Part shown: positions 52,601 to 61,976 of the stretch, piece by piece | Layout: each line of letters begins with the position of its first letter | Numbering within the stretch: the stretch's first letter is position 1 | IMG/VR virus record: IMGVR_UViG_3300032214_000528 | Coordinates: 62,001 to 126,000 of that record | Length of the DNA stretch: 64,000 nucleotides | Direction: 5' to 3' (one strand) | Source: a virus | Translations under genes and position numbers: made by a program | Notes under the pieces: model-generated | Database searches by the model: none | What the model was told of the DNA's origin: nothing | What the model saw: only the letters and a program-made list of their open reading frames with translations

Positions 52601-53178
52601 GGGTTACTGGAGTTCCAGGTCGCATTAGAACTGCTGCTTTAGCTATCTGGTCATGGATTGGTGATCGTTTCTCTGACATGCGTACTAATATTGAAAGCAG
52701 ATGGGACTCTCTTGTCGCATGGGTCCGTGGTCTTCCTAGTCGTATAGCATCTGCAGCGAGTGGCCTGTGGGATGGGTTTAGAGATGGTTTTAGAGATGCT
52801 CTTAATTGGATTATTACAAGATGGAATAGTTTTAGAATTGAAGCAAAATTCCCTGATGACTTTTTTATTCCATATCTTCGAGGTAGAGGGTTTACTTTAG
52901 ATACACCTAATATTCCTCCTCTTGCAAAAGGTGGAATTGTTCCAGCTACTTCAGGCGGAATGCTTGCAATGATTGGTGAAGCTGGTCGACCAGAGCGTGT
53001 CGAGCCTCTTGATCCAGACGGGCTATCCAAGCGTGATAAGGCTATGATTAGCATGCTTGCAGGTCCTGCTGGCGGTATTAATATCACAGTTAACCCAGCG
53101 CCGGGTATGGACGAGCGTGAGCTTGCTGCACTTGTATCTCGTCAACTTGCTTTCCAACTTCGTAAAGGTGCCGCATAA
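49690..53178 (+). CDS. Tape measure protein
   Basis: 1162 residues, length and position typical of a tape measure. N-terminal GEAHILVKAITTGVQDDIDKA, an early membrane-like segment, long coiled-coil (about 160-430), another hydrophobic block near 740-790, and a repeat zone (about 910-1020) with WSWIGDRFSDMRT.. copies. The repeat is also visible in DNA at 52528-52580 and 52645-52697 (117-base period). The C-terminus has GGIVPATSGGMLAMIGEAG. It sets tail length and may carry DNA-ejection functions. Confidence 0.9.
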   Translation: MALVGEAHILVKAITTGVQDDIDKAFGGADSAGDKAGNKAGKAFSRGFQNNTDGMVIFRKFYTNKEIGVFKKARQDFLDLAAKGYLLGAAFTAAGGAIGALIGGLGVLAVTVGAALAPALLGLLGILGSVIVAAGVLKAVFGGVGDALKAQSKATEGAAEREKALARATRDLEDAKYNYNETVKQTQKATKDAADAITDAADAEVDARRAVESAERSYQDSVDATAEALDDVTKAREDAKEAIQQLRFELEGGVISEKKARLEFEKARESLQRVQDLPPNSRARREAELAFAEADLNLRRAIDKNGDLRKKTAQANKEGIDGNKNVINAEKSLLKARQNQNDAEVAAFKATKDLTKATEALNAAKEYAKANGELEKKNLRALELANRAVTDAIAAQKEAMKSGGLSEYEKAMAKLSPEAQKFVEAMKPIKAELKELKKEMQDEFFVGFTEAVTGLAEVYIPLLRTPLKNIAGELGDVAKRFKDAFVTPEKQAEIKKIFDDMAPIIRNLGDAFIAFASAMTTLQAAFSPYVVEFSEFAKKKAEAFKNSVEEKKKSGELNETFEKGTGVLRDLSAAFGNTFSTIGNLLDAATGPGSGGQLFLDYLKETTAGWEAFTAGGDENAPLKQLLLDIATNATKLLDVIGLLIVELVKVAASEGFGKFMDKLKEAIPIIGDVAQNITEALPAFGDFIISLAKFLKLVVDAAPIQLFFNILKGALDALVFVLNNPIGKAFLAFSGLLLAASVGFNKVAKGVIFYKNSVMGSIATIKSFGAKIAASTVFVKAKSIAIRVLNGVIKAAAVVFRVLNTVLLANPIGLIITLIALFIGGLVLLYKNSDKAREIIDAAFKKIKEVIQVVWNWIKENWPLLLAILTGPIGLAVLAIVKNWDEIVAFVRAIPGRIAEIASRMWTAVTDRFSEMWQGLQKRWDDLVTWVTAIPGRIRTAASAIWSWIGDRFSDMRTDIESRWTALVTWVTGVPGRIRTAALAIWSWIGDRFSDMRTNIESRWDSLVAWVRGLPSRIASAASGLWDGFRDGFRDALNWIITRWNSFRIEAKFPDDFFIPYLRGRGFTLDTPNIPPLAKGGIVPATSGGMLAMIGEAGRPERVEPLDPDGLSKRDKAMISMLAGPAGGINITVNPAPGMDERELAALVSRQLAFQLRKGAA

Positions 53179-55763
53179 TGAGCGAAATTTATAACCAAGC
53201 ACAGGAAAACTTTTATGTAGATAGAGGCTTAACAAAGCTACCTCAACCTCATTTGACTGGAATGAAGCTCCAAGCAGATATAGTTCTTGGAGACTTTGTA
53301 TTTAACACCATCGATGAGTTTGGTGTTACTTGGGTTGTTACTGATATTGATGGATGGTGGAGTCATCCAGAGCCAGATATGCCATCAATTCCTCGTGGTT
53401 TTGGTGATGGTGATTACGATATTAAAGGAAGATATCAGGCAAGAATTGTTACTCTTACTGGAGTATTTTTAACTCCAACTCCTGATCTTGTTGAGGCAGC
53501 TCGAGATCGTCTAATTGCAGCTACTGATCTTGTCTATAAAGGAGCATGGCTTAAAACTGGTTTAGATGGAAAGCGTTCTTCATTTGTGCGTTTGAGCGGT
53601 ACTCCTCAAATTCAAACAGTAAATGCAAGAGGTAGAACAGAATTTTCTATTGGATTAAAAGCCGCTAACCCACTTAAATTTTCTTGGAATGATGCTGAAC
53701 CAGACGGATACGATGTTATCGAGCTTCCAGCAAAAAATCGTGAAACTTCTTCTGATGGAATTTTAGTTATTACAAATAATGGAAATGTCTCGACACCTGT
53801 CGAGTTAGAAATTAATGGACCTATTACGGGACCTGCACGAGTTTATAATAGAACTACCGACAAGCTTTTATATATTGTTTCCTCTTTAAGAGGAAGACTC
53901 AACTCTTCTATAGTAAATAAGCAAACTACTTTTAATCCAGATACCTTAGAGGACATAGCTACACTTACGACTAGAACTAACCACGGGCTTCTTGTTGGAG
54001 ATATTGTAGAAGTAAGCGGTCTTTCTGAAGATTACCTAAATGGTGATTTTGAAGTTACATCTATCCCTACAAATACAACATTTACCTTCAGCATTTTTCC
54101 AAACGTGTCTTCCATTGAAACTATTGTGTCAAAAAAGCTTTTGAATAATGTTGCAACAATTACAACCAGAACAGATCACAACTTTTTGCAAGGACAGTCT
54201 GTTCTTATTCAAGATGTAGATACAGTATTTAATGGTACATACACCATAGCTTCTACACCTACTGCAACAAGTTTTACATATTCTAAAAATAGAATCCCTC
54301 CACGAGTGGTCACTGGATGTATTTTAATTTCTAATATTGCAACTCTTACATGTAGCGAGGCTCATCAGTTTATTGAAGGAGAGTCTGTTACTATCTCTGG
54401 TATTGATATCAACTTTAATGGAACTTACGTAATCAGTAGCATCGACTCTCCTACAACATTTAGCTATGCTCTTACAAGAACAAACAGTAAAGCAGTAACT
54501 AATAAACAAATGTCTCTTGATATTGCTACTATTACTATGGGATCTGATCATGGATTTGTAGCCAATGAAAATGTTGGCATATCTGGACTTGATGATACTT
54601 TTGACGGTGTATATAAGATAGTTTCTACACCTTCATCTACAACATTTACATATAAAATTCAAAGAGTGACTCAAAATGCGGTTTCAGTAAGGTCTCTTTT
54701 TTCTTCTATTGCTACTTTAACTCTTGCAGAAGATCACGGGCTAAGTTTAGGGGAGCAAGTTGTTGTGTCTGATGTTGGGTCTAGCTACAACGGTACTCAT
54801 ACAGTTACTGGAATACCTTCAAGCACCACGTTTAGCTACTCTATATCTAATCCAGATGAGACAGCTATCGCTACAACCACTGGAACTGTAATTCCTATTA
54901 AAAGAGCTGTAGTTGCAAAACAGCTTATTGGAGGAGTAGTAACTCTATCTACATCTTCTACGCACGGTTTTCTTACTGGAGAAACAGTTGTTGTTTCATC
55001 TTTAGGATCCCCGTTCGACGGGTCTTACGTAATTACATCAGTTCCTAGCACAAATACGTTTACATACAGTAAAACAGGTGGAAATGTAGCTTATGGTGTT
55101 GCTGGATCTACAGTTTCCTTAAGATCTAGAACTGGTAGCACAGCGACTATAACCACAACAAGTCCTCATAACTTTGTCAACGGTCAATATGCAACAATAA
55201 ATAATATGGATTCAGCTGCTGCCTCTTTAAACGGTACATATATTATATCTGTAACATCTGGAACTACTTTTACATATACCACTGCAGTAAGTGGAGTTAT
55301 TGCTTCGGCTGCTCCAGAGGGTGCTAGCCCATATGTGACAGGTGGTTTTGCCGCTGCTTCTAGGTCAATCCCTTCTACAGCTGATACTGGTTCTGCCGTT
55401 GTTTCTGGAAGTCTTCCATTTGCTGCTGTAAATGGAAATGCTTCGGTGTCAGCAGATATTGTAAGCAGTATAGGCGGAGATATTGAAACAGCTGGAGTTG
55501 CTATTAAAAAGACAGAGCTTGCGTTTACACCAGGTATTACTGGTGCTTCCGTAGACTTTGGCCCAGATTTACTAGAAATAAACACTCTCACTAGGGACGT
55601 ATTTTTAAATGGAAACTACGATGGTGGAAGAGCAAAGCTCGATGTTCTCACTGACTTCTTCTTTTTAGCGCCTGGAGATAATCAGATAGAATTTCTTGAT
55701 GACAACAATTCAGTTAGCACGTCGCTAGTTAAAGTATTTTATAGGTCTGCTTGGCTAGGGTAA
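53178..55763 (+). CDS. Distal tail protein (Dit) with inserted FCCH repeats
   Basis: 861 residues. N-terminal part (about 1-200) is the Dit fold region (LVEAARDRLIAATDLVYKGAW, FVRLSGTPQIQTVNARGRTEFSI). A galectin-type domain starts at ILVITNNGNVSTPVELEING and its terminal strands appear only near the C-terminus (LLEINTLTRDVFLNGN, FFFLAPGDNQIEF). Between them lie at least seven FCCH-like repeats (HGF/HNF...G-V-I...FNGTY...TTFTY). It binds the tail tip and organises the baseplate. Confidence 0.82.
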   Translation: MSEIYNQAQENFYVDRGLTKLPQPHLTGMKLQADIVLGDFVFNTIDEFGVTWVVTDIDGWWSHPEPDMPSIPRGFGDGDYDIKGRYQARIVTLTGVFLTPTPDLVEAARDRLIAATDLVYKGAWLKTGLDGKRSSFVRLSGTPQIQTVNARGRTEFSIGLKAANPLKFSWNDAEPDGYDVIELPAKNRETSSDGILVITNNGNVSTPVELEINGPITGPARVYNRTTDKLLYIVSSLRGRLNSSIVNKQTTFNPDTLEDIATLTTRTNHGLLVGDIVEVSGLSEDYLNGDFEVTSIPTNTTFTFSIFPNVSSIETIVSKKLLNNVATITTRTDHNFLQGQSVLIQDVDTVFNGTYTIASTPTATSFTYSKNRIPPRVVTGCILISNIATLTCSEAHQFIEGESVTISGIDINFNGTYVISSIDSPTTFSYALTRTNSKAVTNKQMSLDIATITMGSDHGFVANENVGISGLDDTFDGVYKIVSTPSSTTFTYKIQRVTQNAVSVRSLFSSIATLTLAEDHGLSLGEQVVVSDVGSSYNGTHTVTGIPSSTTFSYSISNPDETAIATTTGTVIPIKRAVVAKQLIGGVVTLSTSSTHGFLTGETVVVSSLGSPFDGSYVITSVPSTNTFTYSKTGGNVAYGVAGSTVSLRSRTGSTATITTTSPHNFVNGQYATINNMDSAAASLNGTYIISVTSGTTFTYTTAVSGVIASAAPEGASPYVTGGFAAASRSIPSTADTGSAVVSGSLPFAAVNGNASVSADIVSSIGGDIETAGVAIKKTELAFTPGITGASVDFGPDLLEINTLTRDVFLNGNYDGGRAKLDVLTDFFFLAPGDNQIEFLDDNNSVSTSLVKVFYRSAWLG

Positions 55764-55790
55764 AAAACTATGGAAAAGAGACAATAGACA

Positions 55791-57860
55791 ATGGCATTAG
55801 ATGCTGGACTTACAGACGTAACATATAGGTACTTTCTTACTGATTTAGTGAGTAACTCTATAATTGCGGAGCTCCCTTTTACTGGGGTTTCATATCAGAG
55901 AGTTTTAAGAAAAGCAGGGAGCTTTAGCGGCACTATTCCTCTTATCGCTGCAACAAGTAAATTAAATATCTACGATGCAACTATGCCTGGAAGAACAGGT
56001 GTATATGTTATGCGTAACGATGTTTGTGTTTGGGGAGGTATTATTTGGGGTAGGAAGTACGAAGAATCCAGTAAATCTTTAACCATAGATGCATCTGAAT
56101 TTACAAGTTATTTTTATCATAGACACGTTTGGCAGACTCTTCTCTATGGATCTGATTACATTGGAATTTCATCTTTCTCTATTACAAATAAGATTGCCAC
56201 TGTCGTAACAGAACAGCCTATTACTATAGATCCAAATAGGTTTAGAGTAGATAATTTTGTAAAAATTACATATACAAGCCCCCTTGTGGACGGTACCCAT
56301 AAAGTTTTGAGTATTCCTTCCGCTAATAGTTTTACTTTTGCAGTTGATTATGCCAATGTCTCAGCCACTGCTATTACTAGTGGAGCCGTTAGAAAACTCA
56401 TTGACACATATGATTTTGTTAGAGATCTTATGTTTCAACTGTCTACAGATATGTCTGGTTTGAGTTTTGCAAATGACATTATAGAACCAGCACAAACTCT
56501 GGAAGTATCTGTTATATCTAAAAAAAGGGATAATGGAAGAGTTTTACTTACAACGTTAGATGATCATACTTTAGTCCCGGGTCAGGAATTTGAAATTGTT
56601 GAGGTTGGATCTGGACTAGATGGATACCACACTGTAACAAGCGTTCCAGACTCAAAATCAATTGGTTTCGAGCTTTCTGGTTCGAATATCTCTACTACAA
56701 GTCTGCCAGGAATTAAAACCTTATACGTAACAAAAAAGAAGCTTGTTAATAATGTAGCAACACTGACTACTCACCTACCACACGGAGCAACCCAAGGTCA
56801 AGTTGTAGTTATTAATAATGTTGATTCTTTTTTTAGTGAGAGACTGGACGAGAACTTTAATGGAAGATACGTAATAAAATCAACACCTACACCTACTACT
56901 TTTACTTACGATCAGCCAAGCCCAGAGGGAAGATTGTATCCAGACATTGAAGAAATTACTGTTGCTGGAGGAACTGTTACATTAGGTAGTAAGGCAATTT
57001 ATGGCACGTATGGTCCATACACTGCTAACTCTGATCTAGGTATTACAGTCGGGTCAAATAAAACAAGCGGTCTATATCAAGATACTCAAGTACTTAGAGG
57101 TTATGAACTTAAAAGCTTTGGAGAAATTTTAGAAGACTACTCGAACAACCTTAATGGTTTTGAATACCGTGTAGATTGTGACTATGACTTTACTACAGCT
57201 TCATTTACTAGAACTTTAGTGCTTTTAAATATAGAAAACCCTAATGAAATAACAGAAAGTGCACAGATGAGTGATGAAGAGCGTTTAGGCTACAACACTC
57301 TTGTCTTCGAGTATCCTGGATCTATCTCTACGTTTACTGTAGAAGAAAGTGCTGAAGATGCTGCAACTAGATTTTTTGTAGAAGGCAACATCACTGATCT
57401 ATCTGATGCTGCAAGCCAACCATATGCTGTTGCTGCTGACAGCGGTCTTTTAAATAATCCTGTAGGCAAAAGCTGGCCACTACTTGATCAAGTAGAGATA
57501 ATAAATAACACAGCAGACGAAGAAATTTTAACTTCATATGCATTTGAATACTTATACGAGTCAAAGCCTCCAATGGGAGACTTTAATGTATCTGTTAATG
57601 GATCTCTCAATCCTGTAGTTGGCACATATTTTCCCGGCCAGTGGTGTTCATTAGTTATTGATGACCCTTTTGTGCTTGCTAGATTAGCTAGCGATCAGGA
57701 ACCAAGAAACGACATCATTGTAAGAAAAATTGACGGTTACAAAGTATCTGTGCCAGATAATCCTTCTTTCCCAGAAACAGTCGATTTAGAACTTGTTACC
57801 GACTGGAAAGTGGACAAGTCTGGTGAAGAATCTGGTTTAAACACAACAGGAGGACAATAA
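55791..57860 (+). CDS. Tail hub / minor tail protein with FCCH repeats
   Basis: 689 residues. Position after Dit fits the tail-hub (Tal/gp37-like) protein. N-terminal LTDLVSNSIIAELPFTGVSYQRVLRKAGSF segment is a siphovirus hub pattern, then three FCCH-like repeats in the middle (about 120-400), then a late EIINNTADEEILTSYAFEY and DWKVDKSGEESG. The N-terminal and C-terminal parts flank the repeats as in an insertion. Confidence 0.75.
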   Translation: MALDAGLTDVTYRYFLTDLVSNSIIAELPFTGVSYQRVLRKAGSFSGTIPLIAATSKLNIYDATMPGRTGVYVMRNDVCVWGGIIWGRKYEESSKSLTIDASEFTSYFYHRHVWQTLLYGSDYIGISSFSITNKIATVVTEQPITIDPNRFRVDNFVKITYTSPLVDGTHKVLSIPSANSFTFAVDYANVSATAITSGAVRKLIDTYDFVRDLMFQLSTDMSGLSFANDIIEPAQTLEVSVISKKRDNGRVLLTTLDDHTLVPGQEFEIVEVGSGLDGYHTVTSVPDSKSIGFELSGSNISTTSLPGIKTLYVTKKKLVNNVATLTTHLPHGATQGQVVVINNVDSFFSERLDENFNGRYVIKSTPTPTTFTYDQPSPEGRLYPDIEEITVAGGTVTLGSKAIYGTYGPYTANSDLGITVGSNKTSGLYQDTQVLRGYELKSFGEILEDYSNNLNGFEYRVDCDYDFTTASFTRTLVLLNIENPNEITESAQMSDEERLGYNTLVFEYPGSISTFTVEESAEDAATRFFVEGNITDLSDAASQPYAVAADSGLLNNPVGKSWPLLDQVEIINNTADEEILTSYAFEYLYESKPPMGDFNVSVNGSLNPVVGTYFPGQWCSLVIDDPFVLARLASDQEPRNDIIVRKIDGYKVSVPDNPSFPETVDLELVTDWKVDKSGEESGLNTTGGQ

Positions 57861-59275
57861 TGGCAACTCGCCGTAGATCTAGAAGAAAAAGTATTGCTGG
57901 AAACATCACTGATGTCCAGAAGCGACTTAGATACCTAGAGACTCGTCCTGCACCCACTAAGCTTGCTTCCAAAGTCGTTGTGTCTAAAAATATAGCACCC
58001 CGTGCTGTAGGACAAGAACTCATTTCTGACTCAGCTATAACACGTAGAAGTCTAACTGCAGGTGTAGTAGGAACTGGTCAAATAGAGACTGATGCTATTA
58101 CACAAGATCTACTAGCAACAAACTCTGTAGGAACAGATCAAATACAGCAAGATTCTGTAACTGCCAATGAGATTGCACCTTCAACTATTACCTCAACCGA
58201 GCTGGCAACTGACTCTGTGACTTCTGCTCAGATTCTAGGTGGAGCTGTTGGAACTACAGAGCTTGCTGGCGGAATTCCTGATGAAAAAATTGCAGGTATG
58301 TCTTCTTCAAAACTTATTGGAAATGTGTTAGATAGTCAACTTACTTCTATATCTGCTTCAAAAGTTAGCGGAGTCCTTGCCGATGGAAATATTCCGAGTT
58401 TAAGCACATCTAAAATTACCTCTGGAACATTTGCAGATTCTTTTATCCCAAACTTAGCTGCAGGTAAAATTACCTCTGGAGTGTTTTCTGATGCCCGTAT
58501 TCCAGCAATAACTTCAGATAAAATACCGTCATTAGATGCTTCTAAGATAGGTAGTGGAACATTCCCAACATCTCGTATTCCAAGTTTACCTGCATCTCAG
58601 ATTACTAGCGGAACGTTTTCTACATCATTAATCCCGTCAATCACCAATGCCATGCTAGCTGGTGGTATTACTAATGGAAAAATTTCCAGTGTAAGTGGAG
58701 ATAGCATTACAACAGGAACTATCAGTATAAATAGACTCCCGTCTGGTCTTATAACTAGCCTTTCTGGATCAAGCCCTATTTCAGTGTCTGGAAGCGGTAG
58801 CTCTAGAACCGTCTCAATTAGCTCTACAGCTTTTGCAACTGCGACTCACACACACTCGGGATACGCTACCTCTGGTCATGGTCACGGTCGTGTAGATACT
58901 TCTTTTGCTGGTGGCCACGTCGGTCACGGTGGTCACACTCACTTTTCAAACATCACCTCTTCTAGAAAACTTAAGAAAGAGATTTCTGACTATTCTATGG
59001 ATCTAGATAAACTTTTCCTACTTAAGCCGAAAAAATTTAAGTACCGCAATCAAGCAAGAATGGCTAGCAAAAACCGCGAATGGGACTACGGATATATTGC
59101 TGAAGAAGCAGTCGAGATGGGTGTTGAAGAAATTGTTGGATACGATGAAAAAGGAGAAGTGGATAGTATTAATTATGGGCTTCTTTCTGTTTTTGTTTTA
59201 GAGCTAGTCAAGAAACAACAAAGTGAGATAGACTTACTTTCAGAAGAGATTAAGCGACTTAAGGAGAATCTATGA
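57860..59275 (+). CDS. Tail fibre with S74 chaperone domain
   Basis: 471 residues. Basic N-terminus (TRRRSRRKSI), then a beta-helical repeat region built of KITSGTF/IPSL/DSVTSAQ units (about 50-290), a His-rich tip (THTHSGYATSGHGHG, about 328-360) with HxH metal sites, and a C-terminal intramolecular chaperone (SSRKLKKEISDY ... YGYIAEEAVEMGV). The S74-type end is cleaved after trimer folding in related fibres. Host receptor binding is likely. Confidence 0.85.
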   Translation: MATRRRSRRKSIAGNITDVQKRLRYLETRPAPTKLASKVVVSKNIAPRAVGQELISDSAITRRSLTAGVVGTGQIETDAITQDLLATNSVGTDQIQQDSVTANEIAPSTITSTELATDSVTSAQILGGAVGTTELAGGIPDEKIAGMSSSKLIGNVLDSQLTSISASKVSGVLADGNIPSLSTSKITSGTFADSFIPNLAAGKITSGVFSDARIPAITSDKIPSLDASKIGSGTFPTSRIPSLPASQITSGTFSTSLIPSITNAMLAGGITNGKISSVSGDSITTGTISINRLPSGLITSLSGSSPISVSGSGSSRTVSISSTAFATATHTHSGYATSGHGHGRVDTSFAGGHVGHGGHTHFSNITSSRKLKKEISDYSMDLDKLFLLKPKKFKYRNQARMASKNREWDYGYIAEEAVEMGVEEIVGYDEKGEVDSINYGLLSVFVLELVKKQQSEIDLLSEEIKRLKENL

Positions 59276-59658
59276 TAACTTATTCAGCCTTGTACGAGGT
59301 CGGAAAAAGACCTCTAATTAGAAAAACTGTAGAAGCTATTGACGGTTCTATGATTGACACTGGTATTAATTTTTATAACGAAGAAGAACGAGAGTTTCTC
59401 ACTGATGAAATTATCCAACAACATCTTCTAAACCTACATACTTATTTTAAAGATTTATCATCCCTATCTACTCTAATGCCTACAGGTACCCCTCTAACAA
59501 CATATATCATTCCTGAATGGGATTCTTTAAACGAGATCTTTCAAGAAATGAATGCATGGTGGAATTTAATAACGTTTAGACCAGAGATAGATGAACCACA
59601 TGATGACAGTCTTCACAGCCATGATCCAGAGACAGGGGAAGAAATCCCAAATGCATGA
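59272..59658 (+). CDS. Tail-associated hypothetical protein
   Basis: 128 residues. Overlaps the fibre stop (ATGA). Helical middle with ending DEPHDDSLHSHDPETGEE. It may be a fibre-assembly chaperone or attachment protein; unproven. Confidence 0.7.
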   Translation: MITYSALYEVGKRPLIRKTVEAIDGSMIDTGINFYNEEEREFLTDEIIQQHLLNLHTYFKDLSSLSTLMPTGTPLTTYIIPEWDSLNEIFQEMNAWWNLITFRPEIDEPHDDSLHSHDPETGEEIPNA

Positions 59659-60121
59659 AGTTAAAGATGGATCACGAACACTTCAATTTAATGGACGCCT
59701 ATTAGGAGAGTCAACTTCTTGGCGTCGTGGATCTACACGTTGGATTGAGTTCAAGCTTTTTAAAACAGAAAACGGTTCATATGTTCTTTCCCGTGTCGGA
59801 GTTTCACTTATTTTTCATGGTGCGGCGTGTCCACTTGTAAAGAGATACTATTTAAAGGAAGATAGTGCAGATGTATTGAAAGAAGACTCTTTACCATGCG
59901 AGGAATGTAATCCTTCTAAAGATCTTCCTGTTATATTCCCAGAAACAGACCGCAACTGGGCTCAGGTAAGCGAGGACCCAGCTGCTGTACTAGATGCACT
60001 TTACAAATATGACCAAGGTGGGGCAAGATACCTTACTAACGTTGCTCAAAGGCTTCTCGAAAGATCGGCTCCGAATGACGAAAGGATAGATTCCATCTAC
60101 AGAGTGGAAATGATCCCTTAA
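59651..60121 (+). CDS. Hypothetical protein
   Basis: 156 residues; start at 59651 (ATG overlapping the previous stop) is preferred over an upstream in-frame ATG. A first half with RWIEFKLFKTENGSYVLSRV, then CPLVKRYY and PCEECNPSKD. Single CxxC-type knuckle. Function unknown. It sits between the tail genes and the DNA polymerase. Confidence 0.7.
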   Translation: MHEVKDGSRTLQFNGRLLGESTSWRRGSTRWIEFKLFKTENGSYVLSRVGVSLIFHGAACPLVKRYYLKEDSADVLKEDSLPCEECNPSKDLPVIFPETDRNWAQVSEDPAAVLDALYKYDQGGARYLTNVAQRLLERSAPNDERIDSIYRVEMIP

Positions 60122-60137
60122 ACAAAGTTAGGAAAGA

Positions 60138-61976
60138 ATGAGCGACAACCAAACGACGCAAGGACTAGGTGATGTAAAACTTCACCTTGTTGATTCTGTA
60201 GAAAAAGCTGGCCAATTTCTTACTTGGTTAGGTGAAAGACGTCCTTACGACGCAATTGCAATTGACACCGAGACTGGTGAACGCCCCGGCGGTCAGCGGT
60301 CTGATGCACTATCTCCTTGGCACGGCGATCTTCGTCTTGTTCAAGTTGGAGATGGAATGCAGGGATGGTCTATTCCTTGGGATGAATGGAATGGTGTCTT
60401 TTATGAATCAATGAGAAAGTTTCATGGACCTATTGTGTGTCACAATATTGCATTTGAAGCTAAATGGTTTGCAGTTAAATCTAAGTGGGATCTTCCTTGG
60501 CAGCGTGCACACGACACAATGATTATGGCTCACATCATCGATCCACTAGGTGTCGGCGGTCTTAAGCCACTTGCTGCTCGCTATGTAGATGGTAAAGCAG
60601 TAGCAATGCAGGAGAGTCTTGATTTAGGTCTTGTTGAGAATGGTTGGACTTGGGGAACTGTCCCAACTAACTATGAACCATATTGGATTTACGGTGCTCT
60701 CGATACTGTGTTGACTATGCGTCTGTGGGAACAGTTTTATCAAAAATGCGGGCCAAATGGTCCATACAACAAAGCATATGAACTTGAAATGGCTACACGC
60801 AAGATTGTTACTCGTATGGAGATTAACGGTGCTCGTGTTGATCTTGACTACTCTAAACAGAAGTACAACGAACTTCTTTCTTACGCAGAGTCTGTTAAAG
60901 AGTGGGCAGCTAAAACTTATGGTGGTGCAAGTATTACTAGTAACATTCAATTAGTTAGATTATTTGAAAAGCTTGGTGCAGACATTACAGAGACAACTCC
61001 ATCTGGAGCAAAGTCTGCCAGCAAAGATCAACTTAAACTTTTAACAATTAATGGTAATGAAGAGGTAAAGAACCTAGCTGAGATTGTGCTTAAGCAGCGC
61101 AAGGCAGACAAGTTAGCTAATACCTACTTCCTAAACTTTATTAATAAAAATGTAGATGGACTTCTTCATCCCTCGGTAAAAACTCTAGGTGCTCGTACAT
61201 CTCGTATGTCTATTACTGATCCAGCTTTACAGACTCTTCCTAAGGGAGACGAAACAGTACGCAGAGCGTTTTTACCTCGTGACCCTGACCATGTGATTAT
61301 TTCTTCCGACTTAGATCAGGTTGAGTTCCGTATGTTTGCATCTTTATCTCAAGATCCAAACCTCATCTCTCTATTTCATAAGGCAGATGCAACTGGCTCT
61401 GATCCATTTACTGAGATTGGTCGTCAGGTCTATCAAGAACCAGATATGCAAAGATCAGACAAGCGTCGTAACCTCATCAAGGGTGTTGTCTACGGACGAC
61501 TCTATGGTGCTGGTGTTGCTAAGCAAGCTTTGACTGCTGGAGTATCAGAACCTCAGATGCGGTCTGTGTCTGACTCATTTGATGCTAACTATCCCGGCAT
61601 GATGATGTTTCAGAAACATATTGAAAATATTGGAATGAATAGATTGCGTACAGAAGGGCAGGGATATGTTCATACTTGGACTGGTCGTCGTATCCCTTGC
61701 GATGAAGAGCGTGTCTACACTCTTGTTAACTATCTAATTCAAGGTGGTGCTGCTGAAGTATTTAAAAGCAACCTCGTTAAGTTGGATCAAGCAGATCTCA
61801 CCGAACACCTAATTGTTCCAGTGCACGATGAAATTGTTTTACAAGCACCAAAAGATCAAGTCGAAGAGTTCAAGAGAACTGTTCAAGAGTGTATGACCAC
61901 CACCGAAGGCTGGGCTGTTCCACTAACCTCTGGCATAGATGGTCCAATGGAAAACTGGGGGGAAAAGTACGCATGA
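60138..61976 (+). CDS. Family A DNA polymerase with 3'-5' exonuclease
   Basis: 612 residues. Proofreading domain: DTE (43-45), H102-N and Y185...D189, a DEDDy set. Polymerase: motif A is SSDLDQVEF (389-397, D391), motif B is RRNLIKGVVYG (443-453, K448 and Y452), motif C is HDE (563-565). Y452 replaces the usual Phe of the O-helix. No 5'-nuclease domain. The replicative polymerase of the phage. Confidence 0.95.
   Translation: MSDNQTTQGLGDVKLHLVDSVEKAGQFLTWLGERRPYDAIAIDTETGERPGGQRSDALSPWHGDLRLVQVGDGMQGWSIPWDEWNGVFYESMRKFHGPIVCHNIAFEAKWFAVKSKWDLPWQRAHDTMIMAHIIDPLGVGGLKPLAARYVDGKAVAMQESLDLGLVENGWTWGTVPTNYEPYWIYGALDTVLTMRLWEQFYQKCGPNGPYNKAYELEMATRKIVTRMEINGARVDLDYSKQKYNELLSYAESVKEWAAKTYGGASITSNIQLVRLFEKLGADITETTPSGAKSASKDQLKLLTINGNEEVKNLAEIVLKQRKADKLANTYFLNFINKNVDGLLHPSVKTLGARTSRMSITDPALQTLPKGDETVRRAFLPRDPDHVIISSDLDQVEFRMFASLSQDPNLISLFHKADATGSDPFTEIGRQVYQEPDMQRSDKRRNLIKGVVYGRLYGAGVAKQALTAGVSEPQMRSVSDSFDANYPGMMMFQKHIENIGMNRLRTEGQGYVHTWTGRRIPCDEERVYTLVNYLIQGGAAEVFKSNLVKLDQADLTEHLIVPVHDEIVLQAPKDQVEEFKRTVQECMTTTEGWAVPLTSGIDGPMENWGEKYA

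Noticed and set aside
52452-53087. Minus-strand 211-codon frame in the tape-measure repeat zone
   Set aside because: Shadow of the repeats on the coding strand; no promoter or ribosome site.
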